A stretch of DNA of 64,000 nt from Marsupella aquatica (GCA_973895155.1 OZ316892.1:14136001-14200000), one strand, 5' to 3'. Shown: positions 35,829-47,236, counted from the stretch's first letter. Numbers and translations are program-made. The notes: generated from the sequence alone by a model not told the origin.

Positions 35829-35891
35829 ACCTTCTACACAGCTTTGGAGACCTTCTACACAGCTTTGGAGACCTTCTACACAGCTTTGGAG
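35829..35891. repeat. 21-bp perfect tandem repeat, three copies
   Basis: accttctacacagctttgga plus g, three identical copies at 35829, 35850 and 35871. Identity of all copies points to recent amplification. Confidence 0.95.
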
Positions 35892-36003
35892 TCCGAGAGA
35901 TCAACTTCAGATTTGCTGCTCTACACTCTAAAGGAGAGCGCGCACCTACAGGTGAACGTTACGTTCGTGAAAGACACGAGACACGAATCCATACGGAAGT
36001 CAA

Positions 36004-36091
36004 TTTTTGGTGCCCTTATACAAACTTTTTGGTGCTCTTATATAAACGATTTGGTGCTCTTATACAAACGTTTTGGTGCTCTTATACAAAC
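36004..36091. repeat. 22-bp tandem repeat, four copies
   Basis: Units at 36004, 36026, 36048 and 36070 share ttggtgctcttatacaaac with one or two changes each. A looser ~105-bp duplication follows (36106-36260; both halves hold attaacctattc(g/a)taaagttc). Confidence 0.92.
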
Positions 36092-36315
36092 TAAAACTAC
36101 TGTAGAGGAATTGTTTTTGGACAAAAATTAACCTATTCGTAAAGTTCATGCAGTTTTTCATGCAGCTTTTGCAACACTTTGTGCTTCTCGTATATGAAGT
36201 AAAACTAGGGGAATTGTTTCTGGAAAAATTAACCTATTCATAAAGTTCATGCATCTTGCTACACTGTCCCAAGAAAAACTGGTATGTTTGACCAGCTAGG
36301 ACCAGGCATGAGTGG

Positions 36316-36672
36316 TGTTAGGGTTAAGTCTAGTCTTGGGTTAAATTTACTTAGGAGAATCACCATTAGGGTCTTACTGGAGGTTAGTCGCGACTGGCAT
36401 GTAGAGGAGCAACGAAATGTTCCTCATTGAGACTCATGCTCACTTGTGGAGGGGCAAACTAGGAGCTAGGCTAACATTCTTAGAGCTTGTACAAGGAGGC
36501 ATGGTGTGACTATGGTGGTGAAAGCTTACTAGTAAATCTTTTGTATTCTCATGGACATAGCATTGGCTAAGGTGAGCCGTACATCTCTCATGTCAATGTG
36601 TATGTGCTAGCTGGTTGCACTCTTGTATGGTGTTGCCAGTTTTCTCAGCAACACCTCCCTAACACTCAAGTT
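36316..36672 (+). repeat. Possible diverged copia-type solo LTR
   Basis: Ends are inverted (TGTTAGGG at 36316, CCCTAACA at about 36672), and the interior tattctcatggacatagc...gtgagccgtacatctctcatgt parallels the copia LTR stretch gttcccgtggacgtagc...gtgaaccacgtatctctctgt at 47126-47181. No flanking target duplication was found, and another possible right end exists near 36656, so the call is weak. Confidence 0.33.
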
Positions 36673-38240
36673 TCCTTATGCGATGAGGGTGATGCAAACC
36701 ATCAAATTCTCCAAAGTGACATTCTCAGGGCCGTAGGATCTTCTAAAGTTAACTAGGGTTAAGTCACTAAACCTTCGCATGCTAACCTCACTACCAACAG
36801 AAAGTTTCATTCACCCCCTTTGCCAACACTTATATGTGGTCTCACTATAATTAATGTGTAATTGGAGACTGTTGCTGGATAGGCTTCCTATGTGCCAACC
36901 CCGTTTGCTGGAACGAGGATCCTACTTTCTGGTTTCAAGTCACCCCTCTTCTTGGACAAAGGGGCTGTACAAAGGGAATGTACCTCTCCTGACATGGTAC
37001 ACTTCCACTGCTTACCCCCTTTGCCACGGTAGAGGTAAGGGCAGGCAAACAGGGGTGAATGGAAATAAAAGCATAGCACTTACTCTGTCCATAAACCTCT
37101 CCTGTAGTTTTTGCTTTGTCTTTCTATGGATGGTTATGAGCCATAAGACCCCTACCAGCCTGGCCCTGGGGTTATGAGATGTTTGCCCTTGTGGCTAGCC
37201 CACATGGATGGTCAATTTGCAGGATTTGATCATAACTACATTTGGGGGTTACACATGCTAATCCATGGACACTCGGGACTGGATTCAATGGGAGTAAAAG
37301 ATCCAAGGGCATTCATGTGCATTCAATGACCAATTACTACCCAAGGGTATGTGTGTGTGTATTAGTGGGTTGGGTGTAGTGGTGGGAGTACTGGTTTCTC
37401 CTTAGCCCCAGGTTAGCTCACTTTGGCGCCTTGGTTTGACCCTCTCACCCTCCTGGTCTGGGTCCCTATCTGATCCTTGGGTGTCATCCCTTTGTGTTTA
37501 CCCTACATAAAATTACATACTCCAGAGCAGAAAGTCTATCCTCAGTTGGATCAGTCTGCTCTCGCTTTCAAGGCAAAAAAATACTACCAGAGTCCCATGG
37601 GTGTCAAATTTTCTGTTGTGGACAACATGACAGGCTCCAGTTCTATGATGTTGATCCCTGTAGTGATAGCCACAACAGGTCCTTGTGTCCATGTGCTCCC
37701 CCTACAAGGAATTATGGAGTTGCTCTGAACACTAGTGATAGGTTTCTTTTCTGGATCCCTCTCATGCTTGTTTTTAGGTGGCTAACACTCACTCACGCTT
37801 GGCCTAAGGTCATTTGTAAGACCTTGGGGCTGGTTCGGGTGGCTGCCTTTGCTGCACCACTGGGTGGTCGTCAGTTCGGCTTCTGATCCGATGTGTTTCT
37901 TTTTGTGCCCCATTGGTCTTCACTGCGGTGGTCTCTGGAATACATTGTGCGCACTGTTGTTTAAAATGGAAAAAAAAATGGGTGTAATCTACTCTGGGCC
38001 ATGGGTTACCCCTCCACCACCCCACTCCCCAAGAAACTGGGGGTGGAAGAGGAGGGGGTGAACGGAAAGGGGGTGAATGAAAACTGCTACCCTGGTAGAA
38101 CCGTAACCCCCGAGAGCAGGGCTTTACAGTGCACGTATAGCACTATAGCAGTGCGGAAATTGGAATGTGTGGCAGGGGATCGAGCAGAGTGTAGATGAGG
38201 GTGGGAAGTGAACGAAGGGGACGACATTTTGCTGTCCCGA
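36673..38240. other. Intergenic, nothing recognised
   Basis: Several 60-130 codon open frames on both strands show no family character. A short gt run (gtgtgtgtgt) lies near 37350. Confidence 0.35.
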
Positions 38241-38494
38241 GGAATGATCGAATGAATCAATGGTAGAACTCACATGTGACGAGGATGCGAGAGCAGCAGC
38301 AGGTCATGGAGAAAGAGCAGCAGCAGGTCAGGGAAGGATGAAATTGAGCTTCAGACGAGAATTCGGGTCCATGGCGCTCCGATTCCGCTGTACATGCCGC
38401 CGTAGGGAAGGGATGCAATCGAGCTTCGTTTTGCGGCAGACACAACAGTAGAGTAATTCGGGCGCATGGTGCTTCGATTCCGCTGTTACATCTA

Positions 38495-38498
<4 letters not shown>

Positions 38499-38554
<56 letters not shown>
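38499..38554. repeat. (GA)28 microsatellite in PPR gene 2 leader
   Basis: An uninterrupted ga dinucleotide run of about 56 bp, ending 53 bp before the ATG of PPR gene 2. GA/CT runs are common in plant 5' leaders and proximal promoters. Its length is likely to vary between individuals. Confidence 0.97.
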
Positions 38555-38558
<4 letters not shown>

Positions 38559-38607
38559 GAGATAGATCTTTGCACCAATTCGTTTCTTCCCGCCCAGCGC
38601 CAGCATT

Positions 38608-40791
38608 ATGTTGGTTATTGGTGACGGGATCCGATCATCCTTCGTGATTCAGGGTACCGTTCGTGCCTCTTCTACTCCATCATCTTCTTCTTCTTCTTCT
38701 TCTTCGTCGTCGTCGTCGTCGTCGTCACCACCATCATCAGCAATTGCGGCTGCTGCTACTACGAGTGTCGCGATTGTAAAGGACGGAGGGTTAAGTGGCA
38801 AGAAGGACGTGGGCGTGGGTGTGCGGGGAAGAATTGTGGTGGACCTGAAATGCAGAGCACATCAAGAGGTCGTGGGCATCATCCCTAGCACGGAGAGGAA
38901 GCAGCTACATGTAGTACCTGAAGTGAAGGAATTGGAACAAAGCAATGGCAGGGATGAGAATGAATTGGTCGTGTTGCCTCCGTTTCCCGCAGGAATTGCC
39001 GCTCCTCGTTTCGAGTCTGGTGCACATCAGCTGGAGATCTCTTTGCATGACTTGAGACTTCTATCAAGACAGTCGACGTCGTCGTCGGAATTGCTTTCGT
39101 CGTCGGAATCAAGTGGGGATGGGCGAAATGACGATGATGATAACGCTTCGCCATCGCGGTCTGCGTCTGGGGCCCAGGAGGACTTTCCGAATGAGGCGTC
39201 AAATGCAACGACGCCATCAAGGCAACCACAACCTTCGCGGCCGAAGAAAATGTGGCGAGGTGTTCGTCGACCGAGACGGAAGCCACCTCAGCCCCCCTGG
39301 AGCGAAGATGATTTTACGCAAAGGGCGAAGCTCATGCTGGAATCCATCCTGTTCGAATCGGAATCCATGGCTAACGAGGAAGGGACTGAGATTCTTCATC
39401 GAAGTTGTCCCCGTGTAGTAGTCGAGGATGTCTTGAATTCGTGGTTGGGCAAGATCACTAGAGTAGAGTTAACGAGGCTTATAAAGGATCTCGGCTTTCA
39501 ACGGCAACCATTTTTAGCTAAGGAGGTTTTCTACTGGATGCAAAGACAGAAGGGACGACTGAAGCCGAGTGCCCATGTATATAGCGCTATCCTCGGAATG
39601 TTGGGTCGTGCAGGCATGGTAAGCGAAGCTTGGGAGATTTTTAATTCTCCACAAGTGAGGAGCCTGCAATCTGTACATATCTACAATTCAATGATGAGTG
39701 CCTACCTGAAATGCGGGAATTTTCAAAGGGCTTGGGAGTTGTACGAGGATTTGTGCGCTCTCGGGCTCGAAGCGGATGAGGTTACCTTCAACACGCTCCT
39801 TAGCGGGATCTCAAGAGCAGGATCAGAAATGGCTCTCAAAGCGGCAACAGCTGAAAAGCTCCTCTGTAAAATGAAGCTGGCAGGAATCCCTCCCGGACGA
39901 TATACGTATAATACTCTTTTAATGGTGTTCAGCCAATGTGGGAACTTGGAAGGTGCTGCCTCACTGCTTGAAGAAATGCGAGCTGCGAACCAGACGCCGG
40001 ACCTCTATACTTATAACAGTGTCATTGGCATGTATGGACGAGCTGGCAAGTACAAGAAAGCATTGCAAATCTACGACGTTTTGAGAGCTGCAGGTACTTT
40101 ACCGGATGTCGTGACATACACACATCTCATGCAAATGTTCAGCCGGGCCCAGGACACGGAATCGGCCATCGAGAAATTTTCTGAAATGCAGAGGGTCGGA
40201 TGCACGCCAGATTTGATGACTTATAGTCTAATGGTTCACATCTATGGGAAGGCTGGTCTAGCTGCGGAAGCGGAGCAAGCTTTCAAAAGAATGCAGGAAG
40301 CGGGATTCAAGCCCAACATTGTGACGTGGACCTCGTTGATTCAGGCTTTTGGTAATGGAGGCATGTTGGAGAAAGTTAGTTCTTGTTTTGCTGAGATGCT
40401 CAAGTCTGGTTGTCAGCCAGATGCATCGCTTTTTAATATTATGATGACAGCCTACAGACGGGCTGAACTCCCAATCCATGCTGCCAGCTTATTCAGGAAG
40501 ATGAAGTCACAAGGCATCGAACCGAATGCGGCCTGTTTTAACACTTTGATTCACGCCTTCTCTGAAAGTGGGCAACGTGAGGACGCTAAGGCATGGCATG
40601 AACAGATGGTCAGGTCTGGATTTGCGCCAGACAAGCTTAGTCGTCGTTTATTGAACAACCTTTCACCCAGTAGGAGAAAATGTAATAGCGATACGCGGAG
40701 GTCAGAGAAGAAACTCCATTCGATTCAATTTGTGGGCGTGCCACCTCCTTTAGAAAATACGTCGTCAACCGATTCTTTTACTCAAATGTGA
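38608..40791 (+). CDS. P-class pentatricopeptide repeat protein, 727 aa, intronless
   Basis: A single open frame ending in TGA. The N-terminus (MLVIGDGIRSSFVIQGTVRA) with a polyserine run at residues 25-40 is compatible with plastid targeting. A basic stretch (RPKKMWRGVRRPRRKPPQPP) and a helical region (WSEDDFTQRAKLMLESILFE) precede the repeats. About ten clear P-type motifs follow from residue ~325 to ~675, each near 35 residues, among them VHIYNSMMSAYLKCGN, RYTYNTLLMVFSQCGN, LYTYNSVIGMYGRAGK, VVTYTHLMQMFSRAQD, LMTYSLMVHIYGKAGL, IVTWTSLIQAFGNGGM, ASLFNIMMTAYRRAEL and AACFNTLIHAFSESGQ. One (residues ~390-429) is expanded by a few residues. There are no E, DYW or SMR domains; a ~55-residue basic tail follows. 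Role: sequence-specific organelle RNA binding. The specific orthologue was not recognised. Confidence 0.93.
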   Translation: MLVIGDGIRSSFVIQGTVRASSTPSSSSSSSSSSSSSSSSPPSSAIAAAATTSVAIVKDGGLSGKKDVGVGVRGRIVVDLKCRAHQEVVGIIPSTERKQLHVVPEVKELEQSNGRDENELVVLPPFPAGIAAPRFESGAHQLEISLHDLRLLSRQSTSSSELLSSSESSGDGRNDDDDNASPSRSASGAQEDFPNEASNATTPSRQPQPSRPKKMWRGVRRPRRKPPQPPWSEDDFTQRAKLMLESILFESESMANEEGTEILHRSCPRVVVEDVLNSWLGKITRVELTRLIKDLGFQRQPFLAKEVFYWMQRQKGRLKPSAHVYSAILGMLGRAGMVSEAWEIFNSPQVRSLQSVHIYNSMMSAYLKCGNFQRAWELYEDLCALGLEADEVTFNTLLSGISRAGSEMALKAATAEKLLCKMKLAGIPPGRYTYNTLLMVFSQCGNLEGAASLLEEMRAANQTPDLYTYNSVIGMYGRAGKYKKALQIYDVLRAAGTLPDVVTYTHLMQMFSRAQDTESAIEKFSEMQRVGCTPDLMTYSLMVHIYGKAGLAAEAEQAFKRMQEAGFKPNIVTWTSLIQAFGNGGMLEKVSSCFAEMLKSGCQPDASLFNIMMTAYRRAELPIHAASLFRKMKSQGIEPNAACFNTLIHAFSESGQREDAKAWHEQMVRSGFAPDKLSRRLLNNLSPSRRKCNSDTRRSEKKLHSIQFVGVPPPLENTSSTDSFTQM

Positions 40792-42305
40792 AGCTGCACT
40801 CCTTATGTGGAGCTTCTCTCAACGTGATTATTTCTGGCACCCTTGATTTGATCTACATTAACCTTTGGGTGACTCATTTTTCTGGCTTCTACACGACTGT
40901 CAAATGCCTTGAATGAAATTAGTTTCTGAATTGAAGGTGCGACTGTCATCCGTCCTCACAGCAAACCAGAATGAATGTCTTATCATTTTCTGTTCTACTT
41001 CGATGAAAAGTATCAGTCCCAACGTTGTTACTGTTTTTGCCTTCCTTGTAGGAAATTATCAGTGCTTTCTTTACTTCTCCTTGAACAGGGAGTTCGGAAG
41101 TTGTATACCTAGGAAGGTTTCCTGTCGTTTGAAGGACTGGTTTCGTTGACAATCTACTGTCCAGAACAAGGGCTAAGAGCGAAACGACGTTGTTACATTG
41201 TGCTGTGTTGCAATCGAGTTGCAGAAGGTAATGAATATTTTGCCCTTTCCTCTCCCTTGCCTAAGAGTGCAAGCCCTCCTGTCCAACATTCGGGTTTAAG
41301 AAAGAATCTATTGTCAAAAGCGATATTGTAGGAGCAAGAATCATCTTAACGTGCATGAGTTACGTTATAGCGATAGAAGACACGGCATAAGAGCAGGGCG
41401 GGGATTGCGCAGGTGCACCTTTGGTTGCAACCGTGTCTCAGTTTGTCTACTGCCTTCTATTGCATTACAAGGAGTAAAATTACTTAATCGGAGAGCAGGA
41501 CATATCAAGATTGAGGAATTGCCTTTTGTTTGGGGTTTCATACGACAGGGTTGGGTAGAAACGCGATGCAATCCATCCAACGAAAGCAATCTCTTGGTGC
41601 GAAGCCGTTGCGATGACGGAGAACTATCGGCAGAGCTTGCGTGCATGGGGGTATCGCCCTAGGAGCAAGAAGTCTACAGATGTCATGGATGAAGTGGGAC
41701 AGACAAAACGGGTGATAAAGACATCAAAGTCACGGGAACCCACACTGCTATCCCATGGACGACGAAAGTAGGCTTGCATTGAGTCTCGGCGCACGGCTCT
41801 GGGGATTGACGTAGGCAAAGGTAAATTCTAAGGAGAAACTCGAAGAATTTGGTGGCACGTATGAAACAGGTGGAAAGAATGTTTACGGAAGGAGGTTCTC
41901 CAGAATTCTCTGCTTGTCAATGGGAATGTTGTCCCTAAGCAAGTTCGGGGAAGAGCGAAGATTTCAGTCCGCCGCCTAAGTATATCTGCACGATGGACAC
42001 GATGCGATGGATCCACATAACAATCAAGAGATGTAGGAAAAGCAAGAGGGACGAGAAAGACTGTGATGGAAGAACAAAGACTGCACAATTAAAGCTCGCC
42101 TGGCAGGAAGAGCATTTTCGGTATCATTGTGTACAAGGACATGTTTATGATGATGCGAAGCACCTCGGTAAATTATTAACGACGAGAGCCAATCTCGAGG
42201 GTAATTAATGCTAATTCGCATTGATTACCCTGTACGTGCTGCCCGCTGTCCGCTTGTGCTGGATCTAATTTTAGGTTAAATGCCTGGTGCGAATGCATGT
42301 TGACA
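40792..42305. other. Downstream of PPR gene 2, nothing recognised
   Basis: 3' untranslated region, then sequence with several 60-100 codon frames on both strands (for example 41351-41662 +). None has a recognisable motif. Confidence 0.35.
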
Positions 42306-42309
42306 TGAA

Positions 42310-42460
42310 TTGGGGAAAGGCTCACTGGTAGCTCACCTCAGTTGGGGAGTGGGAGGTGCCAGGTTCGAGTCCTGCAATCAACAAGAATGCTTTTTAACAT
42401 TCACCCCACCCAAAAAGTGGGGATCATTCATGCTAAATAAAATTCAAAAAACTTGTGAGG
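42310..42460 (+). repeat. tRNA-derived SINE-like element
   Basis: GTAGCTCACCTCAGTTGG (A-box-like, 42328 onward) is followed about 35 bases later by GGTTCGAGTCC (42362-42372), an exact B-box consensus, so an internal Pol III promoter is laid out as in a tRNA. Acceptor and anticodon arms do not pair, so this is a tRNA-derived retroelement head and not a tRNA gene. The body (cattcaccccacccaaaaag) and an A-rich end near 42435-42450 follow. Its 3' limit is uncertain. Confidence 0.6.
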
Positions 42461-42539
42461 GGGCGGGCAGTAGGCGCGGGCAGGCGTACCCGAGGCTCTT
42501 AATGAGCCTCGAGATTGCCTTTCGTCGTGAATGGTAAAT

Positions 42540-43110
42540 TACGATTTAGGGTAACCCATCCCCATGAGGGGGTACTATGATTAAGGGTGATCCATCCCCA
42601 AGAGTGGGTAAAATGGAATGTAAGCCGAGAGGGCCCTGACCCCAGGGGGTGAGCCCCAGGGGTTAGAGCATCTCAAGTGGTGCCCATTTTTTGCCAGTAA
42701 CCTCCAAAAGTCATCATTTGGTGGTGACGTATAGAGGTCACCCTCCCCACTGGTCCCCCGTATCTCCACATTTCTGGCGGTCGACATCTCAAAGTCTGGA
42801 CTCTGGCCGCCACAGTTCCCAACTTTGGCAGTCGCCTCCTGCAACCCCCATTGTGACCTCCATCAGCATCTACGGCACAAAGCCATCCATGCTCCGCGCA
42901 AGCTGGGCCAAGGGCAGTTCGAACCCTGGGTTTTAGAGGATGGCAGCCAAGAATCCCACTACCGCTGGAGATGAGAGTTATGATGGCAATCGGGGCTAGT
43001 TTATGGTGTCAAATTGTACAGCTGGAGATGCTCTTACAGCCCATTAACCCCAAGTGGGGATGTGTTACTGTGCCTAAAACTTAAGTACAGTTTGGGAATA
43101 TTCATTTCAT
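42540..43110. repeat. Dispersed repeat with 'aacccatcccc' boxes
   Basis: ggtaacccatccccatgagg at about 42550 and ggtgatccatccccaagag at about 42585, then ggggtgagccccaggg and later ttacagcccattaaccccaag (43035), resemble sequence at 48507-48640 and 49105-49150. I take it as an old dispersed repeat; it has no coding content. Confidence 0.5.
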
Positions 43111-44589
43111 TGTTACTTCTCAGTTTTTTTGTTTTTTATTTATTTTAAGAAAGGGAACAATCAATCACTATATTTGAACCAAAGACCTATGAGTCACAAC
43201 TCAAGTGAACTACACTGTCCACCACAACTAGTGTTAATCACACTAATTGCATAGCCCTTGAAATTCCATGTTTCATGTACAAGTGTGACTCACACCATTT
43301 CAGGTGTCACTCTAATTAGAGGTCACAAGCAGTCACACTTTTAGTCTCAGTAATTGATGGGTGCAAAGCTTGCACATCTTGCAATCAAGCTAGAACAAGC
43401 TAGAACACCCATTGGTTCCATGTGCAGATAGGTTTCAGCGTAATAGAATGTGGCAGCACCTTTGTATTCCCAAGAAGATCAACATGCCAGTATGAGATAC
43501 AAAGTGAGGAAGAGCCCTGGCTGGGGATCTCCAGGAATAAGTGTAGTCAAAGTGTTGCCCAAGTTAGTCGTGTAAGGCAGCATCAGTTTCAATTGCACAC
43601 TAAGAATGATTGACAACACACAACAAAGGGCATAAAGCTAAGACTCAAGTGGACATTCAATAGGACTTGAAAGGTTGTGAACATTTCAATAGAACACAAA
43701 TAAGTAACATGGATGACCATTTGAATATACACTTTACACCAAAGTGCCAGTAACCAATCTATTGCTACTCTGATGCCTACCTAAGCTGTCAAGGACCTTA
43801 GATATTGACCCCGTGATTGGAGTGAAGTCCAGCAGTTATAGCGCATACTGGATCAACTTAGTTACTGTAGTACATAATATATATAGTGAGTTTGCCTTGG
43901 AACATCAATATCTGGAGGAAAGAAAGCAACAGTGGGATTGCTAATTGTTCAAAAGGCTGCCTGGGCTCTTCCATCCAAAGGGATGCTTCATGATATCTAT
44001 TCCGGTACGCTCTGCTCATTGCTATCTAATTGCTCTTGCTCTGCTTGGTCTTTCTCTGCCAGATACTCTCACTTTCCATCTCCCAAGAACCGTCCACTCA
44101 AAGTCTATCATCTTTGAAGCTCTCGAGTTGTATCCTTGGTTGTATCTCCTTCCAGATCAATTCGGAAATGAGACTTTGGGACTAATCTGCCAGTCATCAG
44201 GCATGAACTTAGCCAGTCCCATCACACAACCTTCACTGTGGGCAGCAGTCAAAATGGACATCTCTTGCATGTCCAGTGAAGCTCCAAAACAAGCTGCCAA
44301 GACAAATTTGTGTTAACATGTGCAATTTGCTCCTTGATCTGAATTGTTTGAAGCCCTCCTTTCTCCCAAAATTTGGTGGCCAAGATTTTGTATCTTGGAG
44401 TCTTCTCCCCGTCCAACACCCACATTGCATTGACCAACAAAGATCTTAAATCTTTGGAGATCAAGATCTGTAACTCTCTTCCGTTTGATTGATGATGAAC
44501 TGGCTGCCATTGATTCCAATCTGCCAATTTTGAGACCTTGTCCTACAGCTTGGGGCCACCACACAGTTCTCCGTCCTGCTCAAAACCCG
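43111..44589. other. Spacer left of the pogo-type relic
   Basis: A region at 44230-44560 holds three overlapping minus-strand frames of 65-92 codons, one with ordinary protein-like composition (ATKFWEKGGLQTIQIKEQ). I do not recognise it. It may be unrelated debris. Confidence 0.3.
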
Positions 44590-46181
44590 GGAAACCAGAT
44601 CAGAATAAATCATTCAATATGCAAGAGATTGTGGGGAGGATTGCGGTTTAAAAATATTATTCAAAATCTCCAGATGCAGTATCAACTAAAGCCCAAAGCA
44701 TGACAATGATACAATGGATGGTACACATTGTGTTGAAGAGAGGGGGTGACAACAATGGAGTGTGTGCTACTGTTGTGAGGTATTTTCCTAAGATATTTAG
44801 GAGCAAACCTCATGCCAATCTTGTAAAGGTTTGGAGGTAGTGGCAAGGGCATGAGCACACCTTGAATTCATTGGCGGATGATCAACTCTCCATCAGTCAT
44901 ACAGTTTGAGGAGCCAGGAAAAGAGTGGATTTGAAAGCATTACAGGTCAAGGTAGGAAAGCGATAGAATGGGTGCAATGGGTATATCTGTTTGTGTTGGA
45001 AGACTTAGGTTGATCGTTTAAGAGCTGCCGGTTTGAAGTTTTTGCCCTCAGTTTTGATGCTTGTGGCCAAGAATGATTGAATTAACAAGCAATCCCTCCC
45101 CCCTCCCCTTCCCAATTCACCTCCCAAGTTGTCTTGGATGGAAACACTACGCCCCTTGTTGACCGAATGAGTCTTTGATGGATTCAGCAATTTCATGAGC
45201 ACTATGACATAGTGCACAGATTGCAGACTGGAAAACTCATGGTGTCCCCAAAGAAGCAAGAAATAAATAGAACGGTCAGGAACGTAAGACATGGGAGAGC
45301 TTGCTAAGGGCTTTAGAGATGGAACTTTTGATGAGAATCTACAAGAAAACATCCATGAGACACACTTTCAGGTGAATTTTGACAATGGGAAAACTTTGGG
45401 ATTTTGAGGGGATATGGAAGTGAAGTAATACAATGGTGTTTGAGGGGGTGTTGGCATAACCATGGTTGTGAAGCTCATGGGAGGACCAAATGCTAAAATT
45501 TTCAGGCCATTTTTTATTTTCCGAAATGAAGATGGAAATTATCCCATGAAAGGCGTTCCCGACAGAGTGCTTGACATAACGTACATGACTACAAGGAAAG
45601 GATTTATGACTAGTAGGTGTCTTGCACAGTACTACAAAGAGCCAAAAGTAAGCTTTGTAGATCAATTGGGCCGACTAAAGATGCAATGGATGGACAATTT
45701 CTTTGGACACAATGTGACATAAGAGGCCAAATGAACTATGGTTGATATCAAGAATAATTGCGGTATTTCCCAGAGTAATTCCACACACCTTGTCCAACCT
45801 TGTGATTCTTTTGTCATCTTAAAATTGAAAGATGCCTGGAGTAGCATGCGGGAGGAAAAAATGTAGTTACTTCGTGATGGCCAATGGCAAGAAACAGGCA
45901 AGAGAGCTAGTGGGAAGATGAAGAACCAAGGGAAGTTGTACCTTTTGAAGCTTGTCGCATAATGTGTGAAGACAGTCAACAAGCAAGTTGACAAGCACGG
46001 GATAAGATATGCTAGAAAAACTATGATTTGCTATGGGCTATCTTTGAATACCAATGGGACATGGGAGACTGAGCAGCTGATCCCCAAACTCCAAGAGATC
46101 ATCCAGAAGTACCCTAGCAACTTTCAAGGGACGGGATATGACCTGCCAGCTTTACCTGAGTCACCACCTACATATCTCTGA
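44590..46181 (+). pseudogene. pogo/Tigger-type (DDE_1) transposase relic
   Basis: The reading frame jumps several times but the order of blocks is that of a pogo/Tigger-like transposase. Upstream pieces include KYYSKSPDAVSTKAQS and GGDNNGVCATVVRYFPKIF (before 44820). A DNA-binding region around 44900-45350 is badly broken. The catalytic core shows HFQVNFDNGKTLGF (first Asp at 45381), GGPNAKIFRPFFIFRNEDGN, QWMDNFFGHN (second Asp at 45693) and STHLVQPCDSFV (third Asp at 45804), giving the D, D, D triad typical of pogo. The last block (YARKTMICYGLSLNTNG, then EIIQKYPSNFQGTG) is open to 46181. Multiple stops and frameshifts exclude function. I recall close relatives in non-seed plants and oomycetes; not checked. 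Confidence 0.78.
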
Positions 46182-46884
46182 GAGGACAACAATGCACAGG
46201 AGAAGAGTCAGAGCTCAGAGGATGGCTAGGCACCTCACTGAGGCTCTAATTGCGCTAAAGTTGATGGCTGGTGGTAAGCAATGGAATACTAGAGCTTGGG
46301 CCAGGCTAATGTAAGGAACTGAATCTATAACTTAGTTGATGTTGACTCATCTATTCATTGTTTAGTTTCTGAGCGGTCAATGACCTGGCATCTCCACTAT
46401 ACATTCTCAAGAGCTATTTGGCTACTTCCCTGAATGTACCTACTTGCCTACTTGGACATCAGCTTCAAAAACGAGCCATCACTTAATTAAAGCATACAGA
46501 TAAAGTTTACTAGTAGATCAGATAGACTTGGTGTTGAAACTTCACTTTAGGATAGGAACATGCTCCATTATTCTAGTAGTGACAGCACAAGAGCGTTGTA
46601 GCATGTAGGAAGACATTGTTGGCAATAATTGTCCTATTTTTATATCTAGAGCCTGACTCTGCAAGCCCAGAAATTGATTCTACTTACATGCTCATGATTG
46701 TGTGATTGGACATGCTATTGTGTATGATGTTGTTGTGTGGTTTTGTATTCACTGAAATCCTCAATTTTTACTAACTTTCATTTGCTCGCGAATAGTAGGA
46801 CATAACATACTGAATTAGTGTGAATCAAGATGAAAACAAAACTTCACATAAATTAGTGTGAGTCACTCTAGTATTGGTGTCACA
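46182..46884. other. Right flank of pogo relic
   Basis: No coding sequence recognised. The motif aattagtgtg (reverse of cacactaatt) occurs at 46813 and 46851, and cacactaatt at 46881; the same motif is at 43239, left of the relic. These may be remains of the element's sub-terminal repeats (inference). Confidence 0.35.
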
Positions 46885-46892
46885 CTAATTAT

Positions 46893-47236
46893 TGTTAGAT
46901 ATTGCTCTAGTCTTGTGACTCATGAGCTAACTACAGTTAGGCTAACTCAGGTTAGGACGTAGCTATTGTTAGCGATAGTGCTGTTGTGTATATAGCCAGG
47001 GCTGATGCCAGACCCTGGTGAAACTTAGGCTCATTGTTATGGAGCTAGTTGAGAGATAGGGAGAGCTTGTGCTGTGGATGCTTGGTATGGCCGGTCGGCC
47101 TAGAGTGCATTAAAGCTCTTGTGTGTTCCCGTGGACGTAGCCTCATGTGGAGGTGAACCACGTATCTCTCTGTGTCGACTCTTGTGCGTTGGATGGTTCA
47201 TGGGCTTGCCGTTACAAATTTCGTCTATGCTCAACA
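46893..47236 (+). repeat. Copia LTR, complete (344 bp)
   Basis: Starts TGTTAGATATTGCTC, ends GCTCAACA, and is followed by the primer-binding site two bases later. It holds tgtatatagcc as a TATA-like box, as in the LTR at 14620-14964. Confidence 0.9.

Noticed and set aside
35385-35830. Overlapping Ala-, Ser- and Cys-rich frames on both strands near 35.6 kb.
   Set aside because: They come from a cag/gca triplet run that is open in several frames at once; no motif, and they lie in the NUP35 upstream region.
38328-38606. Minus-strand frame with a Ser-Leu repeat opposite the PPR gene 2 leader.
   Set aside because: Produced by the (GA)n run read on the opposite strand.
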